A stretch of DNA of 64,000 nucleotides from Paenibacillus sp. HW567 (GCF_000374185.1 NZ_KB910518.1:5292857-5356856); one strand, 5' to 3'; shown: positions 34,860 through 44,578, counted from the first letter of the stretch. Notes: a model not told the origin generated them from the sequence alone. Program-made: numbers and translations.

Positions 34860-35205
34860 TTATCCTCGCCTCACTGTCTTCTGTCTAATCATATCGCTTC
34901 TTGTAACATACTCTTCCAAGGACATTTTATCAAGCATTGTCCTTTCCGGGCAATACAAATAGCACTTCAGCGGGAGATAGAGAGATGTTGGGCTTCATGG
35001 CAGGAAGGTTTGGAGGGGGAATCTTACAGAAATATGAGGCGCAACAGCAGCAGTACTTTATAAGCCTTTGCTCAAAAGAAAAAACATGCAGTGTAACGCC
35101 CCGCTATTCCATTCTATTAAAATCGAAGTTTTACATACGCTACTGTAAACGTTAGAAGAAACAAAGAAGGCTGTATAGTGCGTAGAGTGGTGTTAGTCCT
35201 CCGTT

Positions 35206-35463
35206 TTATGAAGCGGAGTTTGCGGTGCGATAGAGCTGCGAATGGGCGTTCCACAGGTCGTCGCCAGGCAGCCTGACGCCTGCTGAACCCGATCTTTTTC
35301 TAACTTGTGCCACATTGCTTCTCGTATATTGGTTAATCAGTTCGTCGAGCACCATCGACTGATGAAGCACGGCTGGATGATCCAAGTCGTACTGATATTG
35401 CAGATTATTCAGGTCTTGCCGGGCTTCTTCCAAAATTCGTCTCAAACATTCTACTTCTCTCAC
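35206..35463 (-). CDS. Spo0E-like aspartyl-phosphate phosphatase
   Basis: 85 aa from GTG 35463 behind AAGGAGG. The family motif SMVLDELINQY (SxxLDxLI) is present at residues about 36-46, within two helices; N-terminal part VECLRRILEEARQDLNNL. Spo0E-type proteins remove the phosphate from Spo0A~P and delay sporulation. The tail after residue 60 is longer than in most family members. It is downstream of a quorum-sensing locus on the same strand but behind that locus's terminator. Confidence 0.8.
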   Translation of the reverse strand: MREVECLRRILEEARQDLNNLQYQYDLDHPAVLHQSMVLDELINQYTRSNVAQVRKRSGSAGVRLPGDDLWNAHSQLYRTANSAS

Positions 35464-35553
35464 TCTTATCCCTCCTTAGTTAGTATTTTAGAGGGCTATG
35501 TCTTTTTTGGGGTGAAATTTTTTTCTGATAATTTGTATGAAGAAATCAAGAAA

Positions 35554-35575
35554 AGACCAGCCTCAAGACTGGTCT
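35554..35575 (-). terminator. Terminator of the AloR/AloP-like locus
   Basis: AGACCAG (35554-35560) and CTGGTCT (35569-35575) with an 8-base loop; the minus strand continues TTTTCTTG. Confidence 0.7.
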
Positions 35576-35612
35576 AATAAATATATTGTAACTCCAAAGC
35601 TATAATAATAGA

Positions 35613-35732
35613 TTAACCCCCATGAAATTCAGAGGCAATGCTGAAGGAATGATTGACCCCTGCAGAAATTGGAATAACCAACACTAAAGCAAAACTAGCT
35701 ACGACCAACAGGAATGCCAATTTTCTTTTCAT
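35613..35732 (-). CDS. AloP-like signalling pro-peptide, 39 aa
   Basis: A short gene starting at ATG 35732, with GAGGAGG about 9 bases before it. It overlaps the last 38 bases of the receptor gene in another frame. The product has a basic start and a hydrophobic run (MKRKLAFLLVVASFALVLV) typical of export, then a short polar end, SIASEFHGG. This is the layout of Phr/AloP precursors, where the C-terminal 5-7 residues are released outside and re-imported as signal. The likely signal is within the last six residues, SEFHGG (inference). Confidence 0.65.
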   Translation of the reverse strand: MKRKLAFLLVVASFALVLVIPISAGVNHSFSIASEFHGG

Positions 35733-37104
35733 GTTCTTCTTCCTCCTCTTTTAATAGGTTCTGATATCTATGTTGTATTTCATGGGATGCAAATGCTCTA
35801 TATCTCTCAAATAGCCTCACACAAGCGAGAATACGAGTTTCGTTGTTGATGAGGGATGACGTGTACAAACCGGCCAATAAGTATTCAAAACCCATCAGGT
35901 ACAGGCCTTGCCTCAGATAATACTGGGCAACCCCGTACAGAAAACGGGCATACTGCTCGGAGACCACTTGCTTTGTATATACACCCACAGCCTCCTGATG
36001 CTGCATCTGCATGTAGCCGTTAATTTCGGAATCAAAATACTGCAGGATGTAATCCACATTGAAATCAAACAGATTGGCCGCCTCTGTAATGTTTAATAAG
36101 CCAATCAGAAGCTCATCCTTGTTCTGTTCTATATAGGCTACATAATCGGCAAGTACGCTTTCATCCCCGCGCATCAGCTTGGACACATACATATTGGCCT
36201 CTGCCCATCCTTTATACAGCTTCAGCCAATGCAAGGTGTCCTTATCCGTTTCCTTGACCCAGCTCAAGTCTCCATATGCGCATGCATATTGCATCTCTTG
36301 CTCATGATCGCCCCTGGCATTACAGACACTTCCTCGAAGCATATAAGAGAAGGCCAAATATACAAACATTGGTTTCTTCGGCTTCTTACGTTGCTCCTGT
36401 CTTGCTCTCGCCGATTGGACAGGCGTAAAGAGTTGAATATGCGCCAGCCGCCCCATTTCCTGGGCGATCCGATCCACCTTTTCCCAGCGCCTCAGCGAAC
36501 GGTACGTATTCGCCAGGTCTCTCAGTGCATCCAACTGGTCTATCTCATCAAGACGGTCTACAAAAGGCTCAAATTGCAGCGCACATTGAAGGTTGTCCTC
36601 CTGATTGTCGCTTAGCCGAAGCGTGAACAAACGATACTGGCAAAAAGCCAGCCGTTCGGAATGCTGACGTCTCTCACTAAGAGCCACACTCTCATAGAGC
36701 AGGGCCGCCGCAGCGTGCTTGCCTTCCGCGAAGAATTCCTCGGCCACCTCGAAGAGCAAAGGAGAATAAGTCAGATTGTCGAGCAGCAGCGGCAGCATTT
36801 GCCGGATGCAGTCCAGCTTGTCCAGCTCCGCACAACGGTACAGCAGGGGCCTAACTCTGCGCCAATTAGGTACGGCTTCCACCATGCATTCCTGAATATA
36901 CTGATCGTAAAAATACCCTTGAGGCAAGCCCAGCACAGCAGTCATCCGGTCCAACTGATCCACAGCCATAATCCGGTTGCCCTTCAGAATTGAACTCACC
37001 GTACCTGCGTTGAGACCAGCCAGCCTTCCCAACTGACTGAAGCTCAGTGCTTCGCGCTCGATAAAATTCTCCAGCTCTGTGCGAATCGTGGCTGTATTGT
37101 TCAA
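35695..37104 (-). CDS. AloR-like (RRNPP) peptide receptor and transcription regulator
   Basis: 469 aa from TTG 37104, eight bases behind AAGGGG; GTG 37113 sits on the ribosome site. N-terminal Xre-type helix-turn-helix (LSFSQLGRLAGLNAGTVSS, then ILKGNRIMAVDQLDR), followed by ~380 residues of TPR helices that bind the peptide. It matches the AimR-like AloR receptors described in Paenibacillus polymyxa, which are encoded directly upstream of their peptide genes. It would regulate target genes by cell density. The pair at 37393-39275 is divergent and may be a target. Confidence 0.75.
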   Translation of the reverse strand: MNNTATIRTELENFIEREALSFSQLGRLAGLNAGTVSSILKGNRIMAVDQLDRMTAVLGLPQGYFYDQYIQECMVEAVPNWRRVRPLLYRCAELDKLDCIRQMLPLLLDNLTYSPLLFEVAEEFFAEGKHAAAALLYESVALSERRQHSERLAFCQYRLFTLRLSDNQEDNLQCALQFEPFVDRLDEIDQLDALRDLANTYRSLRRWEKVDRIAQEMGRLAHIQLFTPVQSARARQEQRKKPKKPMFVYLAFSYMLRGSVCNARGDHEQEMQYACAYGDLSWVKETDKDTLHWLKLYKGWAEANMYVSKLMRGDESVLADYVAYIEQNKDELLIGLLNITEAANLFDFNVDYILQYFDSEINGYMQMQHQEAVGVYTKQVVSEQYARFLYGVAQYYLRQGLYLMGFEYLLAGLYTSSLINNETRILACVRLFERYRAFASHEIQHRYQNLLKEEEEEHEKKIGIPVGRS

Positions 37105-37293
37105 ACAAACCACCCCTTAGGCACGTCGGACAATGACGAAAGTTCCCGTTGCAGCCTCGCTAGCATTTGATAATATTTCCTAATATATTGCAAATATAAC
37201 CATAAATTTCGCCCAGGTCAATTCTTTTTTTTGTATTCTCTTTTTTTCTGCATCATATTATATAATACGTCATTTTTCGCGCGGTAATTAGAA

Positions 37294-37345
37294 AATATAT
37301 TGACTATTTTGTTCGTTGATGTATAATCATTTTGGTCAATATATT
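37294..37345 (+). promoter_or_regulatory. Promoter with flanking inverted repeat (candidate MarR operator)
   Basis: TTGACT (37300-37305), 16-bp spacer, TATAAT (37322-37327) reads toward 37393. An 11-bp perfect inverted repeat, AATATATTGAC (37294-37304) and GTCAATATATT (37335-37345), covers the -35 and the start of transcription. A further half site AATATATTG occurs at 37182-37190, near the divergent receptor gene. Confidence 0.55.
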
Positions 37346-37392
37346 GTCTAAATAAAGGCCATTCTTAATACTACATAAAGGAGAATAAGTAC

Positions 37393-38670
37393 ATGAAAAT
37401 AAACATGGATCATCAACAAGCATTTGTAGATCAACACATTAATATTAAGGTTGATGATTTAAATCCTAACAGCCGGCTAAAAGTAAGTTTGAAAATGGAG
37501 CTTCCCTGGTGCAGCGGGGAAGAATTTTCGTCCTACGCAGTTTTGGTCGCTGATGAAGCGGGAGAAGTGGATTTCGCTCTGGCAAGGCCTGTGGAAGGAA
37601 GCTATGAAACAGCTAATAGCATGGGACTGATCTATTCATTACAACAGTCAATATCTGCGGGGAAGAATATCGCTGAGAATATCGCTATTGATAAGCCGAT
37701 CATCATGAACCTGCTTTTTGAATCCTCAACAGAAAAAAAGGAAATTCAATTAAAAAGGCTGTTCAAAACAGATGATATTCTTGTCAAACAGATCCATGAA
37801 GGATTCACCGGGCAGCTTTTTTATCAGAAAAATGCTAATAACAAGACTATTCTCATGCTGGGAGGCTCGGATGGACAAATGCAATCTTTGGCTCTAATGG
37901 CTGGACCTCTCGCTTCCAGAGGATTTAATGTGCTGATTACATCCTACTTTGCTTCCGGGGGATTACCTGAAAAACTGGAGGAGGTTCCCTTGGAATATTT
38001 CGAACAGATATTTAAGTGGATTGAAGACAATGAAATTACAAGAACGAAAGATATTTATGTTCATGGAACGTCGAAAGGCGGCGAATTAGCGCTTTTACTG
38101 GCCTCCAGATATAAACAAATTAAAAAGGTAGTTGCCGTAGAACCTCACACCTATTGTTTCCAGGCTCTTGACGGGTTGCTGAGTGGCAAGAATGTCTCTT
38201 CTTGGTCCTATCAGGGGCAATCTATTCCATTCATTGAAGTAGATAATACAATTTTCTTTGAAGATCAACAAAAGGACATTGAAAAAGGAATTCCCTTCGG
38301 GTTCGCCAGCACATACCGAAAAAGCATTGAAAAAGCAACGAACCGGGAAGCATCGCGGATAAAGGTTGAAAATTCTGCGGCTGACATTCTCCTGATCTGC
38401 GGAAAAAAGGACAATATATGGAACAGTTATGATGCATGCCTGGAAATACTGAAGAACTTAAAGAGCAGCAATTATACGCATCAAGCCGAATTGTTATCTT
38501 ATGAGAATATGGGGCACCCCATGCCCATTCCCTATATTGTTCCGATTAGCTTAACCTTAGAAATGCCAATGAACGGCGGTGTGTTTTCTTCCGGTGGAAC
38601 TGTTGAGGGGAACGCGGAAGGACAATATCAATCCTTTACAAGGACAATTGAATTTTTTAAGGAGCCGTGA
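37393..38670 (+). CDS. BAAT-type acyl-CoA thioesterase/acyltransferase-like protein
   Basis: 425 aa, ATG behind AAGGAG. N-terminal beta-sandwich domain (thioesterase N-terminal type, residues about 5-125), then an alpha/beta hydrolase with HGTSKGGELALLL (nucleophile Ser where the family has Ser or Cys), VVAVEPHTY, LLICGKKDNIW and the His of ENMGHPMPIPY. Related enzymes split acyl-CoA or move acyl groups to amino acids. The substrate is unknown. Overlaps the start region of the MarR gene, so regulated with it. Confidence 0.8.
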   Translation: MKINMDHQQAFVDQHINIKVDDLNPNSRLKVSLKMELPWCSGEEFSSYAVLVADEAGEVDFALARPVEGSYETANSMGLIYSLQQSISAGKNIAENIAIDKPIIMNLLFESSTEKKEIQLKRLFKTDDILVKQIHEGFTGQLFYQKNANNKTILMLGGSDGQMQSLALMAGPLASRGFNVLITSYFASGGLPEKLEEVPLEYFEQIFKWIEDNEITRTKDIYVHGTSKGGELALLLASRYKQIKKVVAVEPHTYCFQALDGLLSGKNVSSWSYQGQSIPFIEVDNTIFFEDQQKDIEKGIPFGFASTYRKSIEKATNREASRIKVENSAADILLICGKKDNIWNSYDACLEILKNLKSSNYTHQAELLSYENMGHPMPIPYIVPISLTLEMPMNGGVFSSGGTVEGNAEGQYQSFTRTIEFFKEP

Positions 38671-38717
38671 TAGAATCACTGGCAGTACAAAGTTCACCGG
38701 CGAGGTTGGTTATTGTT

Positions 38718-39275
38718 ATGGATTACGATAAGGAATTCTATCTATTACATCTTATGAAACAGGTCTACTCCGGTCTGATCTCAGTTTCTAACAAGGTTCA
38801 AGCAACAGGTGACAAGTATAGCGCACCCTTAACCTCCAGACAATATATGACTCTGCTTGCAATTCTTCATTTGCCTGAAGATGAAACGACAATCATTAAT
38901 ATTGCCAATAAGCTGGGGGCAACCAAACAAAATATCGCCCAATTAATTAATAGCTTAGAGAAAAAAAAGTTCATCTCCATTACTCCCAGCAAAAAGGATA
39001 AACGGGCAGTCAATGTACATTTGACAGCATTAGGACTTCAGACTCTGGAAAGCCGCGGTATCAGTGTTACGATTAATTTCATGGCGGATATTTTCAAAGA
39101 TTTCAAACCGGAAGAACTGGAGACGCTGTGGAAATTATTACTCAAATTATATCAGTTTGACGGTGCGAAAATGAATGGGCTTGAGGACGATGTACAAGTT
39201 CCGGTTACTTTTAGTGAAGAAGAGATCCGAATAGCGATAGAACGGTTTTCTGACAGAAGAAATGGCGGATTATAA
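38718..39275 (+). CDS. MarR-family transcriptional regulator
   Basis: 185 aa from ATG 38718 (MDYDKEFYLL); GAGG is 12 bases before. A longer form from GTG 38667 overlaps the upstream stop codon. The winged helix is visible: TIINIANKLGATKQNIAQLI, then ISITPSKKDKRAVNVHLT (wing). Probably represses its own operon through the inverted repeat at 37294-37345 and releases in response to a lipid or phenolic ligand (inference). Confidence 0.85.
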   Translation: MDYDKEFYLLHLMKQVYSGLISVSNKVQATGDKYSAPLTSRQYMTLLAILHLPEDETTIINIANKLGATKQNIAQLINSLEKKKFISITPSKKDKRAVNVHLTALGLQTLESRGISVTINFMADIFKDFKPEELETLWKLLLKLYQFDGAKMNGLEDDVQVPVTFSEEEIRIAIERFSDRRNGGL

Positions 39276-39305
39276 GAAATATTCAGCGGGGAAAAGCATA
39301 AAAAA

Positions 39306-39337
39306 CGGGTGTGTCTTCTATTACGCAGACGCACCCG
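39306..39337. terminator. Bidirectional terminator
   Basis: CGGGTGTGTCT (39306-39316) pairs with AGACGCACCCG (39327-39337), one G-U; CTTTTTT follows on the plus strand and TTTTTT on the minus. Confidence 0.8.
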
Positions 39338-39392
39338 CTTTTTTGTATCCGGTTTTGCTTGTTTTATGTCCACATACTGAAGCTGGCTACCT

Positions 39393-40706
39393 CTACTGCT
39401 TAAGCATCCACTTGAGCAGGTCCGGCACACTCGCCCAAAGACGGGAGTGCATAATCACATATTCAACGGCTTCATTGGAATCGTCCATCCCGACAAAATC
39501 CGGGAGGTTATGCGGCAGACGCTTCACACCCAACAGGTAATCGGGCACATGCTTGTTCACACCCCGTGCCACGCGGTACAGCATTTTGAGCTGGGAGGTG
39601 ATTCCGTTCTTCTTGTACTCCAGAATGATCCGGTCATAGGCAAAAGCGGCAGCGGCGTCATCCTTGCCGTACTTCTCCAGCACCTCTTCCGCCCGGTCCA
39701 ACTGGTTGCTGTACAGGTACACAGCAGCGAGCAGGTAACGCGCACCGGTATTGTCATCTGTATTCAGCTCAAGGATATGCTCCAGGGTCTGCGCCGCTTC
39801 TTCGGCATTTCCGCCAAACCAGCAGGACTCGGCGTAGCTTTTGCAAATGCGGATATAAGGACGGGTCTCATGGAGGCCCCAGAAGTGTCCTTTGTTCTGT
39901 GCAAAAAACAGTTCGCCCAGCTCGTGTTCGCCTGCAGCGATTCCCGCCTTCAGGTAAGCCCGGGCATCCTGCTCGTTCTCCGACTCCTCAGCCAGAATGA
40001 GATAAGCGTCAGAGCTGCCCGGATACATTTCCAGCGCTGCTTGTGCCAGTTGTATTCTCCGTCTGGAAGAAGTCGCCTCCATCGCCTTGTAGAGCAGGGC
40101 TTGCGCTTTATCCTTAGGCGTGCCCGGGCCGTTCAGCGCCAGAAGCTCATCAGCCTCGCCGTCCATCCCGTACTCCTCGACATAATTGAGCATTTCCTTA
40201 ACCTTGCGCGAGATCGTCGCCGTTGTCACCTGATATTTGCCGGCAAGCTCCACCTGCGAAATATTGAAGCCGTATTCTTCGGACAGCAGATACTCAATCG
40301 CCGCGCAGAAGGAGCCTGTCTTCTTCACGGCAGGCTTAGTCTGACGGGAATAGCCGTTCCACAACACCAGCGCTTCAAAAATCAGCTCCCGCTCATATTG
40401 GTTACGCATACTCTCAATAAGCTCCAGCGCGAGCTGCTCATGAGCCGGATGCTCCCATTTCAGCTCACGCGCCACCATTTTTTTCAGTTTGGTCAATGTA
40501 AGCTTGCTCTCAGGCCGGGTCGCGGCTGCCTGGACCGGCTGCTCGATTTCCTGCTGGATGTCTGCCGCCACATGGCCAGACGCTTCCTCGGTGGTTACCA
40601 TCCGCAATATGGATTCTACTGCAGATTTTTCTTTGTCCAGACAGCATCTTTTATATTTTTTCCCGCTTCCGCATGGGCACAACTCATTTCTTCCAACCTT
40701 ACTCAA
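39393..40706 (-). CDS. SEC-C zinc-motif and TPR protein
   Basis: 437 aa from TTG 40706 (LSKVGRNELCPCGSG), eight bases behind AGGAGG; the longer frame to 40787 has no ribosome site. The first 20 residues are the SEC-C zinc motif (CPCGSGKKYKRCC), known from SecA and YecA. Middle part has a helix-turn-helix-like block (ISQVELAGKYQVTTATISRK); the C-terminal half is TPR (AEEAAQTLEHILELNTDDN, YSNQLDRAEEVLEKYG). Function unknown; a chaperone-like or regulatory role is plausible. Confidence 0.75.
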   Translation of the reverse strand: MSKVGRNELCPCGSGKKYKRCCLDKEKSAVESILRMVTTEEASGHVAADIQQEIEQPVQAAATRPESKLTLTKLKKMVARELKWEHPAHEQLALELIESMRNQYERELIFEALVLWNGYSRQTKPAVKKTGSFCAAIEYLLSEEYGFNISQVELAGKYQVTTATISRKVKEMLNYVEEYGMDGEADELLALNGPGTPKDKAQALLYKAMEATSSRRRIQLAQAALEMYPGSSDAYLILAEESENEQDARAYLKAGIAAGEHELGELFFAQNKGHFWGLHETRPYIRICKSYAESCWFGGNAEEAAQTLEHILELNTDDNTGARYLLAAVYLYSNQLDRAEEVLEKYGKDDAAAAFAYDRIILEYKKNGITSQLKMLYRVARGVNKHVPDYLLGVKRLPHNLPDFVGMDDSNEAVEYVIMHSRLWASVPDLLKWMLKQ

Positions 40707-40888
40707 AAGTAATTCCTCCTTGAAGCTATGATTTAAAAAAGGCCTTTCCTGAAAGGAAAGACCCTTTATCTGTATAGTTCCGAACATTTTCCCCCGTACG
40801 AGTTGTATTATAGCACTTCTTCTATCACTTGTCAGTCCTTTTTTGGGACTAATAGCGTAAAAGCCCGCTGTAATACAGTTCTTTATCC

Positions 40889-42154
40889 TCAGACAAATGC
40901 CTTCATTGCAATGTCGCTGCGCTTGTGCATCCCGGAAAAAGAAATGGTCTCTGCGCTGGCATATGCCGCTGCACGCGCCTCGGCAATGGTTGCGCCCATG
41001 CCAACGACTCCAAGCACCCGTCCGCCGTTCGTCACCCAGCTTCCGTCTTCGCCGCGTGCGGTTCCGGCATGAAAGATCAGCTCGTCCGGTCTGCCCTCAA
41101 GTCCGGCAATCGGCACACCCTTGGGATACGTTCCGGGATACCCTTCCGAAGCCAATACCACGCAGACTGCCGCTTCCTCGCTCCATTCGATCTCGATGTC
41201 AGCCAGCCGTCCCTCGGTTACGGCGAGGAAAATCTCCAGCAGATCACTTTTCAGCCTTGGAAGAACCACTTGTGTCTCAGGATCACCGAAGCGGGCGTTG
41301 AATTCAATTGTCTTCGGCTTACCATCCGGTGAGATCATCAGACCGGCAAACAGCACACCGCTGAAGGAACGGCCTTCCGCCACCATCGCTTTGGCCGTTG
41401 GCTTAATTATCGTCTCCACGGCTTCATCAATAATGGCCTGGTCAATGTGCGGCAGCGGCGAATACGTACCCATGCCTCCGGTATTGGGTCCCTTGTCCCC
41501 GTCATACGCCGGCTTGTGATCCTGAGCAGCAGCCATCGGGCGCACCGTCTCTCCGTCCACAAAGGCCAGAATCGACATTTCCTGTCCGGCAAGGAATTCC
41601 TCAATGACAACCTGTGCGCCGGCTTCCCCGAACACCTTGGTCACCATGATATCCTGCAGGGCAAGCTCCGCTTCTTCCCGCGAGTAGGCCACAGTTACCC
41701 CTTTGCCTGCGGCCAGCCCGTCCGCCTTGATAACAATCGGCAGCCCTTGGCCACGCAAGTAGGCAAGCGCCGCCTCATAGTCGCTGAACTTCTCGTAAGC
41801 TGCCGTAGGAATGCTGTATTTGTGCAGCAGATCCTTCATAAAGGTTTTGCTGCCTTCAATCTCCGCCGCATTCTTGCGCGGTCCGAATACTGGAATGCTG
41901 TGCGCTTCGAAGACGTCCACGATGCCAGCCGCCAGCGGATCATCCGGTCCGATGACAACGTAGTCAATGTTCTTTTCCTTGGCAAAAGCAGTCAGCCGAT
42001 CGAACTCGAATACGCCGATTGGCACACACTCCGCAAGCTGCGCAATCCCGGCGTTGCCGGGGGCGCAATAGATTTTACCGGCTTTGGGGCTGCGGGACAG
42101 ACTCCAGATAATTGCATGCTCCCGGCCGCCGCCGCCAACGACTAAAATATCCAT
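40889..42154 (-). CDS. purD: Phosphoribosylamine-glycine ligase
   Basis: 421 aa. ATP-grasp enzyme of purine step 2: joins glycine to phosphoribosylamine. N-terminal VVGGGGREHAIIWSL, ATP-grasp region PIVIKADGLAAGKGV, GPNTGGMGTYSP and NARFGDPETQVV. Length is normal. Last gene of the pur operon, 25 bp after purH. Confidence 0.97.
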   Translation of the reverse strand: MDILVVGGGGREHAIIWSLSRSPKAGKIYCAPGNAGIAQLAECVPIGVFEFDRLTAFAKEKNIDYVVIGPDDPLAAGIVDVFEAHSIPVFGPRKNAAEIEGSKTFMKDLLHKYSIPTAAYEKFSDYEAALAYLRGQGLPIVIKADGLAAGKGVTVAYSREEAELALQDIMVTKVFGEAGAQVVIEEFLAGQEMSILAFVDGETVRPMAAAQDHKPAYDGDKGPNTGGMGTYSPLPHIDQAIIDEAVETIIKPTAKAMVAEGRSFSGVLFAGLMISPDGKPKTIEFNARFGDPETQVVLPRLKSDLLEIFLAVTEGRLADIEIEWSEEAAVCVVLASEGYPGTYPKGVPIAGLEGRPDELIFHAGTARGEDGSWVTNGGRVLGVVGMGATIAEARAAAYASAETISFSGMHKRSDIAMKAFV

Positions 42155-42178
42155 AGCAATGAAGCCCTCCCCGGCGTT

Positions 42179-43726
42179 CTAGTGTTTGAAATGGCGAACG
42201 CCGGTAAAGACCATGGCAATACCATATTCATTAGCAACCTTAATCGACTCTTCATCCTTGATGGAGCCTCCCGGCTGAATTACAGCGGTAATCCCTGCCT
42301 TTGCAGCCATTTCCAGCGTATCTCCCATTGGGAAAAAGGCATCGGAGGCCAGCACGGAGCCCTTGGCTTTCTCTCCGGCCTGTTCAATGGCGATCTTGGC
42401 AGCGCCGACACGGTTCATCTGGCCTGCACCTACACCAACAGTCATATCATCCGCTGCAAGCACGATGGCATTGGATTTCACATGCTTAACGACCTTCCAG
42501 CCGAACAAGAGCTGCTTCAATTCTTCCTCTGTGGGCTTGCGGTCAGTCACGACCTGCAGCTCATCAGGATTAACGGAATGCACGTCGCTCTCCTGCACAA
42601 CCATACCGCCCTCAATGGAGGTAACTACAAAACTGGTTTTGCGCGCTGCAGCGGTGCTGAGATGGCCGATTTTGAGCAGACGGATGTTCTTTTTCTTCGT
42701 AAGTATTTCCAGCGCTTCGTCCGTAAAGCCGGGCGCCAGCACGATTTCGAGGAAAATATCCTTCAGCAGATTCGCAGTATCGGCATCAATAATCCGGTTC
42801 GCCGCAACAATGCCGCCAAAGATAGAGGTTGGATCGGCGTTGTAGGCTTTTTGATAAGCTTCATATACACTTGCCCCTACACCCACACCGCAAGGATTCA
42901 TATGCTTAACCGCCACAACAGCCGGTTCTTCGAACTCCTTCACGATCTGCAGCGCTGCGTTGGCATCGTTGATATTGTTGTAGGACAGCTCTTTGCCGTG
43001 TAGCTGCTCGGCAGCCGTGAGCGTATCCTGCGCAGCCAGCGGCTTGCGGTAGAATGCAGCCTTCTGGTGCGGGTTCTCGCCATAACGCAGATCCTGGATT
43101 TTCTCGTAAGTCACCGTGTAGCGCTCCGGCAGCGGTTCCCCGGTTACATTCGCCAGATAATCGGAAATCAAGGCATCATAAGCCGCCGTGTGGCGGAACA
43201 CTTTTGCCGCGAGACGTTTGCGTGTTTCCAGAGTCGTATCTCCGCCTGCGCGCACTTCCTCAAGCACTGTCGCATAATCGGCTGCATCCACCACCACACT
43301 GACAAAAGCATGGTTCTTCGCCGCCGAACGCAGCATTGTCGGTCCGCCGATATCAATGTTCTCGATCGCTTCCTCGTAGGATACATCAGGCTTGGCAATC
43401 GTCTCTGCGAACGGATACAGATTAACCACTACCAGGTCGATGTAGTCGAGACCCAGCTCCTGCATCTGCTTCGTATGCTCTTCGTTGTCACGAACTGCCA
43501 GAAGGCCGCTGTGAACGGCAGGATGAAGTGTTTTGACGCGTCCATCCATAATCTCCGGGAATCCTGTCACATCGGAAATACCGATGACCGGAACGCCTTC
43601 TTTAGCCAAAAGTGTGCTAGTGCCGCCTGTGGAGATAATTTCTACGCCCAATGCAGACAGCTCGCGGCAAAAATCCACGATGCCCTGTTTGTCCGATACG
43701 CTGACCAGCGCTCTTTTGATACTCAC
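42179..43726 (-). CDS. purH: Bifunctional AICAR transformylase/IMP cyclohydrolase
   Basis: 515 aa from GTG 43726 (VSIKRALVSVSDKQG), behind GGAGG; the longer frame to 43930 reads through non-coding leader. Cyclohydrolase domain first (STGGTSTLLAKEGVPV, DGRVKTLHPAVHSGLL), then the transformylase domain with AVKHMNPCGVGVG and SDAFFPMGDTLE. Catalyses the last two steps to IMP. A gap of 237 bases without visible signals separates it from purN. Confidence 0.97.
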   Translation of the reverse strand: MSIKRALVSVSDKQGIVDFCRELSALGVEIISTGGTSTLLAKEGVPVIGISDVTGFPEIMDGRVKTLHPAVHSGLLAVRDNEEHTKQMQELGLDYIDLVVVNLYPFAETIAKPDVSYEEAIENIDIGGPTMLRSAAKNHAFVSVVVDAADYATVLEEVRAGGDTTLETRKRLAAKVFRHTAAYDALISDYLANVTGEPLPERYTVTYEKIQDLRYGENPHQKAAFYRKPLAAQDTLTAAEQLHGKELSYNNINDANAALQIVKEFEEPAVVAVKHMNPCGVGVGASVYEAYQKAYNADPTSIFGGIVAANRIIDADTANLLKDIFLEIVLAPGFTDEALEILTKKKNIRLLKIGHLSTAAARKTSFVVTSIEGGMVVQESDVHSVNPDELQVVTDRKPTEEELKQLLFGWKVVKHVKSNAIVLAADDMTVGVGAGQMNRVGAAKIAIEQAGEKAKGSVLASDAFFPMGDTLEMAAKAGITAVIQPGGSIKDEESIKVANEYGIAMVFTGVRHFKH

Positions 43727-43963
43727 TTTGAATAGTCCTCCTCCGGAAGATGCAAGATTTAGTTTCAGAACATGCGATAATGCTGATCTGTATGTGAAAG
43801 ATAACGATGTGAACAATGATTTTAGAAGCCCGCGCCTGACGACAAACGTCTGCAATGCCTGCAAAATCTGCTGACGCTCGACACCCCTGTACCCGCCAGC
43901 GCGATATTTCCCGAGAAATATCAGAAACACTGGAGCTTGTCCGCAGAATGTCGATGGATGCCG

Positions 43964-44578
43964 CTACTCCCAGATAACTGTCCTTCTGCCATCCAGTTCT
44001 ATTTTTCCGGCTGCAAAAGCGCCCACAACCTCAGGATACAGCTCATACTCCACCTGATGGATACGTTCCGCTAATGATTCAGCAGTATCCAGAGGCTCTA
44101 TGGCAACACTGCGCTGGGCGATTACCGGACCGGTATCCATACCCCCATCGACAAAATGCACTGTCACTCCCGTCAGCTTCACACCGTAATCCAGCGCTTG
44201 GCCTATCGCGTCTTTACCGGCAAAGGCCGGCAGCAGCGAGGGATGAATGTTGACGATCCGTCCGGCGTATGGCGTCAGCAGCACCGGGGTAATCAGGCGC
44301 ATGTACCCTGCAAGCACAACCAGTCCGATGTCACGGCGCTGCAGCTCGGCTACGATCTCTGCCTCATAAAGCTCCCGGCTTGCAAAGTCCTTCGGCCGCA
44401 GCAGAAGCGCGGGAACTCCCGCCGCCTCCGCACGCTGTGCCACAGGCGCTTCCGGCCTGTCGGAGACCAGCAGCTCAATGCGTCCTCCGCCAAGCTTACC
44501 AGCCTTCTCAGCCTCTATCAGTGCGGCGAAATTGCTGCCCTGCCCGGAGGCAAATACAGCGATCCGGCTCCACTGCAT
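43964..44578 (-). CDS. purN: Phosphoribosylglycinamide formyltransferase
   Basis: 204 aa. ATG 44578 overlaps the purM stop (TGATG); GTG 44581 is one codon longer. Uses 10-formyl-THF to formylate GAR. Marks: AVFASGQGSNFAAL, GYMRLITPVLL, the catalytic INIHPSLLPAFAG-type block (HPSLLPAFAGKDA) with Asn and His, and GGMDTGPVIAQ with Asp. Confidence 0.96.
   Translation of the reverse strand: MQWSRIAVFASGQGSNFAALIEAEKAGKLGGGRIELLVSDRPEAPVAQRAEAAGVPALLLRPKDFASRELYEAEIVAELQRRDIGLVVLAGYMRLITPVLLTPYAGRIVNIHPSLLPAFAGKDAIGQALDYGVKLTGVTVHFVDGGMDTGPVIAQRSVAIEPLDTAESLAERIHQVEYELYPEVVGAFAAGKIELDGRRTVIWE

Noticed and set aside
34860..35205. T-box leader before ilvA
   Set aside because: No T-box core (GGGTGG-ACCGCG type) and no leader terminator found on the minus strand.
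39447..40712. 421-codon plus-strand frame opposite the SEC-C/TPR gene
   Set aside because: Shadow frame; the minus-strand gene has a zinc motif, TPRs and a perfect ribosome site.
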